Source: Spisula solida (Eukaryota; Mollusca; Bivalvia; Venerida; Mactridae). From it: a stretch of DNA of 64,000 nucleotides. This document shows, piece after piece, positions 62,001-64,000 of this stretch. The first letter of the stretch is position 1. Each line of letters starts with the position of its first letter. A program made the position numbers and the translations under genes. The notes under the pieces were generated by a model. It was given only the letters and a program-made list of their open reading frames with translations. It was not told the origin of the DNA and ran no database searches. Location of the stretch: contig OX365945.1 of NCBI GenBank assembly GCA_947247005.1, positions 19,412,501 through 19,476,500 of the forward strand, in the 5' to 3' direction.

Positions 62001-63816
62001 ATAGAGTCTGTACAGTATCAAATATTCAACATTTCGTCTAAAACCTGACTGTCACCAATAATAATCGTTATCCCTTTCTATATACCATTTAATAAGACAT
62101 AATGATAACTGAGAAAACACAACACATAACAAAATACATGAGTATTTTACTAAATACAGTCAAACTTGTCTGTAAAGACCACCCTTTGGGAATCATCTAC
62201 AAGTGGTCTTTGTTGACAGGGTGGTCTCCCTTAACAGGTTGAGTATCATTAAAAATGGTCTGATGGGTGATAAAATTGGTGGTCTTTACAGACAGGTTTT
62301 CTTATATAAACAGTGGTTGTAGTTCACAGGTAGTCTTTAATACAGGTTGTCTGTGCATGACTTTAACAGAAACAAACCTTAAATATATATCTGTACAGAT
62401 TTCGAAAGGTTTGAAAAAATTAAATTACAAACAAGGAATATAACTCTTCAGTCTTTAGTCTATGAATAAATGTGACAATATATTAGTATCTGTGTCTATG
62501 CATGTATCAGTTGTCTTATCTAGTGAACCAAACCAAGAGATAGTACAGACAGGTTCATGAAAGGTTCATTGTTTGAATGTTGTAAATATGCTATAAAAAA
62601 ATCAACTGATAAAAACACAGGCCTATATTTCCACAAATTGTACAAGTCTATATACAAGGTCTAATAACAATAGCACTTGCCAGAGATTATAAGATTTACA
62701 GATTATCTGATTACCAAGATTCCAATTCTATATTTAAAACATTGATTTGTTTACATTTATGAATGCAGCACATAACTTATTGTTCTAGTACACATATGTA
62801 TTAATTAACAGATAATAGAGCATATTCGTCAACTTCTATATTATTGGTTTAATTGCTGTGTTTTTCAGAAACAATGCAATCGGTAAGGTGCTTGCTTATA
62901 ATGCTTAGTGGTTATGACAGGTTCCATGCCAAACTTTATTTCAATATCTACATCTGTATAACAGAACATGAATCTGTGCATGTTTTCATAAACAGGGGTG
63001 TAGCTGGCCCCTATAGGCCTGGTGTATGGTTTCAAGGGGGGGGGGGGGGGGGGGGGGGTGAGGAGGAGGAGAGCAAAGCCTATTGATGCCTGATTGGCAG
63101 AGATTAAAATATGCAACAAATTGGCTAAATATGAGATCTTATTCATTTATGAAACTAGATAAATTACTTAGAACTAAGACATCAGTAAAATCCCAGGCTG
63201 ATTGTGACTGCAGACATTTTCATAAACAGGGGTGTAGCTGGCCTCTATAGGCCTGGTGTAAGGTTTCAAGGGGGAGATGAGGAGGGGGGAGAGCAAAGCC
63301 TATTGATGCCTGATTGGCAGAGATTAGAATATGCAACAAATTGGCTAAATATGAGATCTTATTCATTTATGAAACTAGATAAATTACTTAGAACTAAGAC
63401 ATCAGTAAAATCCCAGGCTGATTGTGACTGCAGACATTTTGGATTGGTCTATTATACAGTTTTATTGTACCTGTCACAAGAGGTTTACCAACCTACCTGT
63501 ACCAAAAATATATGTAATATTACATGACGCACATAAGGTTTCTTCTGCCATACAAACTGAACAGAAGCCAAATTGAAACCATCTTATGTTGTGATAGCTG
63601 AGTGGCCAATTGCATTCATTCTTCACATTGCTAGGCGATGGTGTCGTACAGTATAGGTTCGAACCTTACAATAGGTTCAAATGAATGATTTCAATGAATG
63701 AGATAGTGTATAACTATAATATCTTACATCATTTTGTTGCACACAGGAGGTAAGAAGAACTTTTTGTTCTCTTCAATCCATCTATCTGTGTTGTTTATCA
63801 CTGGTTCAGTATCCAT
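53079..63816 (-). CDS. HAAO: 3-hydroxyanthranilate 3,4-dioxygenase, nine exons found
   Basis: The enzyme oxidatively opens 3-hydroxyanthranilate in the kynurenine route to quinolinate and NAD. Exons in transcript order: 63816-63728, 61791-61710, 59513-59430, 58593-58487, 57884-57783, 57024-56981, 56334-56174, 54917-54849 and a terminal one 53160-53079. The first eight join in phase (2,0,0,2,2,1,0,0) with GT-AG sites and give 246 residues that follow HAAO closely: [69 protein letters not shown]. The iron ligands are present: H51, E57 and H95. The terminal exon ends [12 protein letters not shown] and aligns without gap to the family C-terminus in phase 2. About 28 residues between the last two exons were not found, so the model is incomplete there. 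The start ATG has an acceptor ten bases upstream, suggesting a 5' UTR exon outside the window. Confidence 0.9.
53225..53880. repeat. Dispersed repeat in the 3' part of HAAO
   Basis: Two related copies of a block with 'caagggcagataactc' and 'aatttcaagtggatacctttga' occur at about 53325-53500 and 53655-53795. A short minus-strand frame at 53309-53238 opens after a splice-acceptor-like cag, but it lies in this repeat and does not fit the HAAO family. Confidence 0.5.
54500..54740 (-). repeat. tRNA-derived SINE-like element in HAAO intron 8
   Basis: The minus strand has box A (tagctcaatgg) and box B (gggttcaaatcc) at tRNA spacing (54656-54735), followed by a non-tRNA body. The cloverleaf is imperfect in the acceptor and anticodon stems, so it is a SINE head rather than a tRNA gene. 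Confidence 0.55.
56440..56700. repeat. Dispersed repeat fragment in HAAO intron 6
   Basis: Contains 'aggtcaaggtgaaggtcaaa' and 'ccggacggacagacgg' followed by 'cactatatgcctccc', a combination seen repeatedly in bivalve non-coding DNA. No coding capacity. Confidence 0.45.
57402..57565. repeat. 39-bp tandem repeat, four copies, HAAO intron 5
   Basis: The unit 'catgtttgatctactaatga' + 'acccaaagaccaacatgta' starts at 57402, 57441, 57480 and 57523; the third copy carries a 4-base insertion. Confidence 0.85.
58594..58800 (-). pseudogene. Two degenerate duplicates of the 5' half of HAAO exon 4
   Basis: Blocks of about 96-100 bases repeat the acceptor and first ~20 codons of exon 4 (IFLLPGS(I/V)AH). 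The copies begin at 58689 (acceptor catcag) and 58789 (acceptor cataag). The nearer copy runs into a TAA after 21 codons; neither keeps the exon 4 donor. They lie in intron 3, on the upstream side of the real exon, and the farther copy still encodes the AHS iron-ligand motif. Confidence 0.85.
60260..61668. repeat. Bivalve dispersed repeat, copy 3, HAAO intron 2
   Basis: Same family as 41393-42165 and 44521-46162: 'aagagggcccaaagggccct' at the left and 'gtgacaggtgagcta' at the right, with about nine 145-base units and a (ggacggacgac)n tract at 61556-61610. It ends about 40 bases before HAAO exon 2. Confidence 0.9.
62157..62360. repeat. Inverted-repeat fragment in HAAO intron 1
   Basis: Words such as 'cttgtctgtaaagaccaccc' and the inverse 'ggtggtctttacagacaggt' pair. 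Related text occurs near 52480, 56370 and 59930, so it is a dispersed family. Confidence 0.45.
62985..63440. repeat. ~228-bp tandem duplication with a G homopolymer
   Basis: Two copies of a block that starts 'ttttcataaacaggggtgta' lie head to tail in HAAO intron 1. The first copy carries a run of about 22 G residues, the second only a short G-rich stretch (gggggagatgaggagggggg); otherwise the copies are almost identical. Confidence 0.9.
63588..63685 (+). repeat. tRNA-like SINE head
   Basis: Box A 'tagctgagtggcc' and box B 'ggttcgaacc' on the plus strand, spaced as in a class II (Ser/Leu-like) tRNA. The stems are incomplete, so I call a SINE-type remnant in HAAO intron 1. Confidence 0.45.
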
Positions 63817-64000
63817 GATGATATATCTACAACACAGATAGTCAGAGTTAACTTCAATCCCAATTATAAATTGGTCACCAAAGTAACAAAGTAAGTTATT
63901 CTAATATAATACTTAAGAAATTTTAAATATACTAGTAAGAGATTATAATACATTTGTTTACACTAGAAATATCAAATTTTCATAACAAACTTGTCATTCA

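Overview
The window looks like nuclear DNA of a bivalve mollusc. Evidence: AT-rich sequence, genes split by GT-AG introns, several MITE-like and minisatellite repeats, tRNA-derived SINE-like pieces, and three copies of a bivalve-type repeat that begins with an 'aagagggccc...cgctcacctgtc' motif and ends 'gacaggtgagct'. All annotation was made by reading; no database search was possible.

Layout. 1-10,064 is gene-poor and full of inverted-repeat (MITE-like) elements plus a 26-bp minisatellite (7.09-7.87 kb). 10,147-22,030 (+) is a complete ten-coding-exon leucine-rich-repeat gene of the LRRC74A/B type; all nine junctions have GT/AG and matching phase. 24,312-26,033 (-) is an intronless-CDS TRIM-like protein with two B-boxes, a coiled coil and a C-terminal propeller, but no RING. 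30,025-39,840 (+) is a complete, very young Ty3/Gypsy-type LTR retrotransposon (238-bp LTRs that look identical), inserted inside an older inverted-repeat element. 42,208-42,696 (+) is a TMEM229-family membrane protein. 53,079-63,816 (-) is a 3-hydroxyanthranilate 3,4-dioxygenase (HAAO) gene of the kynurenine pathway; nine exons are recognised and one is not found.

The most unusual item is the retrotransposon. Besides gag, protease, reverse transcriptase, RNase H and integrase it carries three modules that are not standard for this class: a helix-hairpin-helix fold of the ComEA type at the N-terminus of Gag; a PHD finger at the extreme C-terminus of Pol with the four residues that form the H3K4me3-binding cage in KDM7-type PHD fingers; and, in the position where an env would sit, a third ORF combining a C2H2-like zinc motif with a TatD-family metal-dependent nuclease domain whose metal-binding residues are all present. 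A splice donor in the LTR and a splice acceptor just before ORF3 suggest a spliced subgenomic mRNA. My working model (inference) is an element that reads active-promoter chromatin with its PHD finger and brings its own nuclease.

Other points: the dispersed bivalve repeat carries a near-consensus RevDR2 nuclear-receptor site in most of its 145-bp units; a 31-bp minisatellite in LRRC74 intron 6 is built from the exon 6 5' splice site; HAAO exon 4 is followed (on its upstream side) by two degenerate copies of its own acceptor and coding start; and a roughly 970-bp imperfect palindrome lies at 48.5-49.4 kb.
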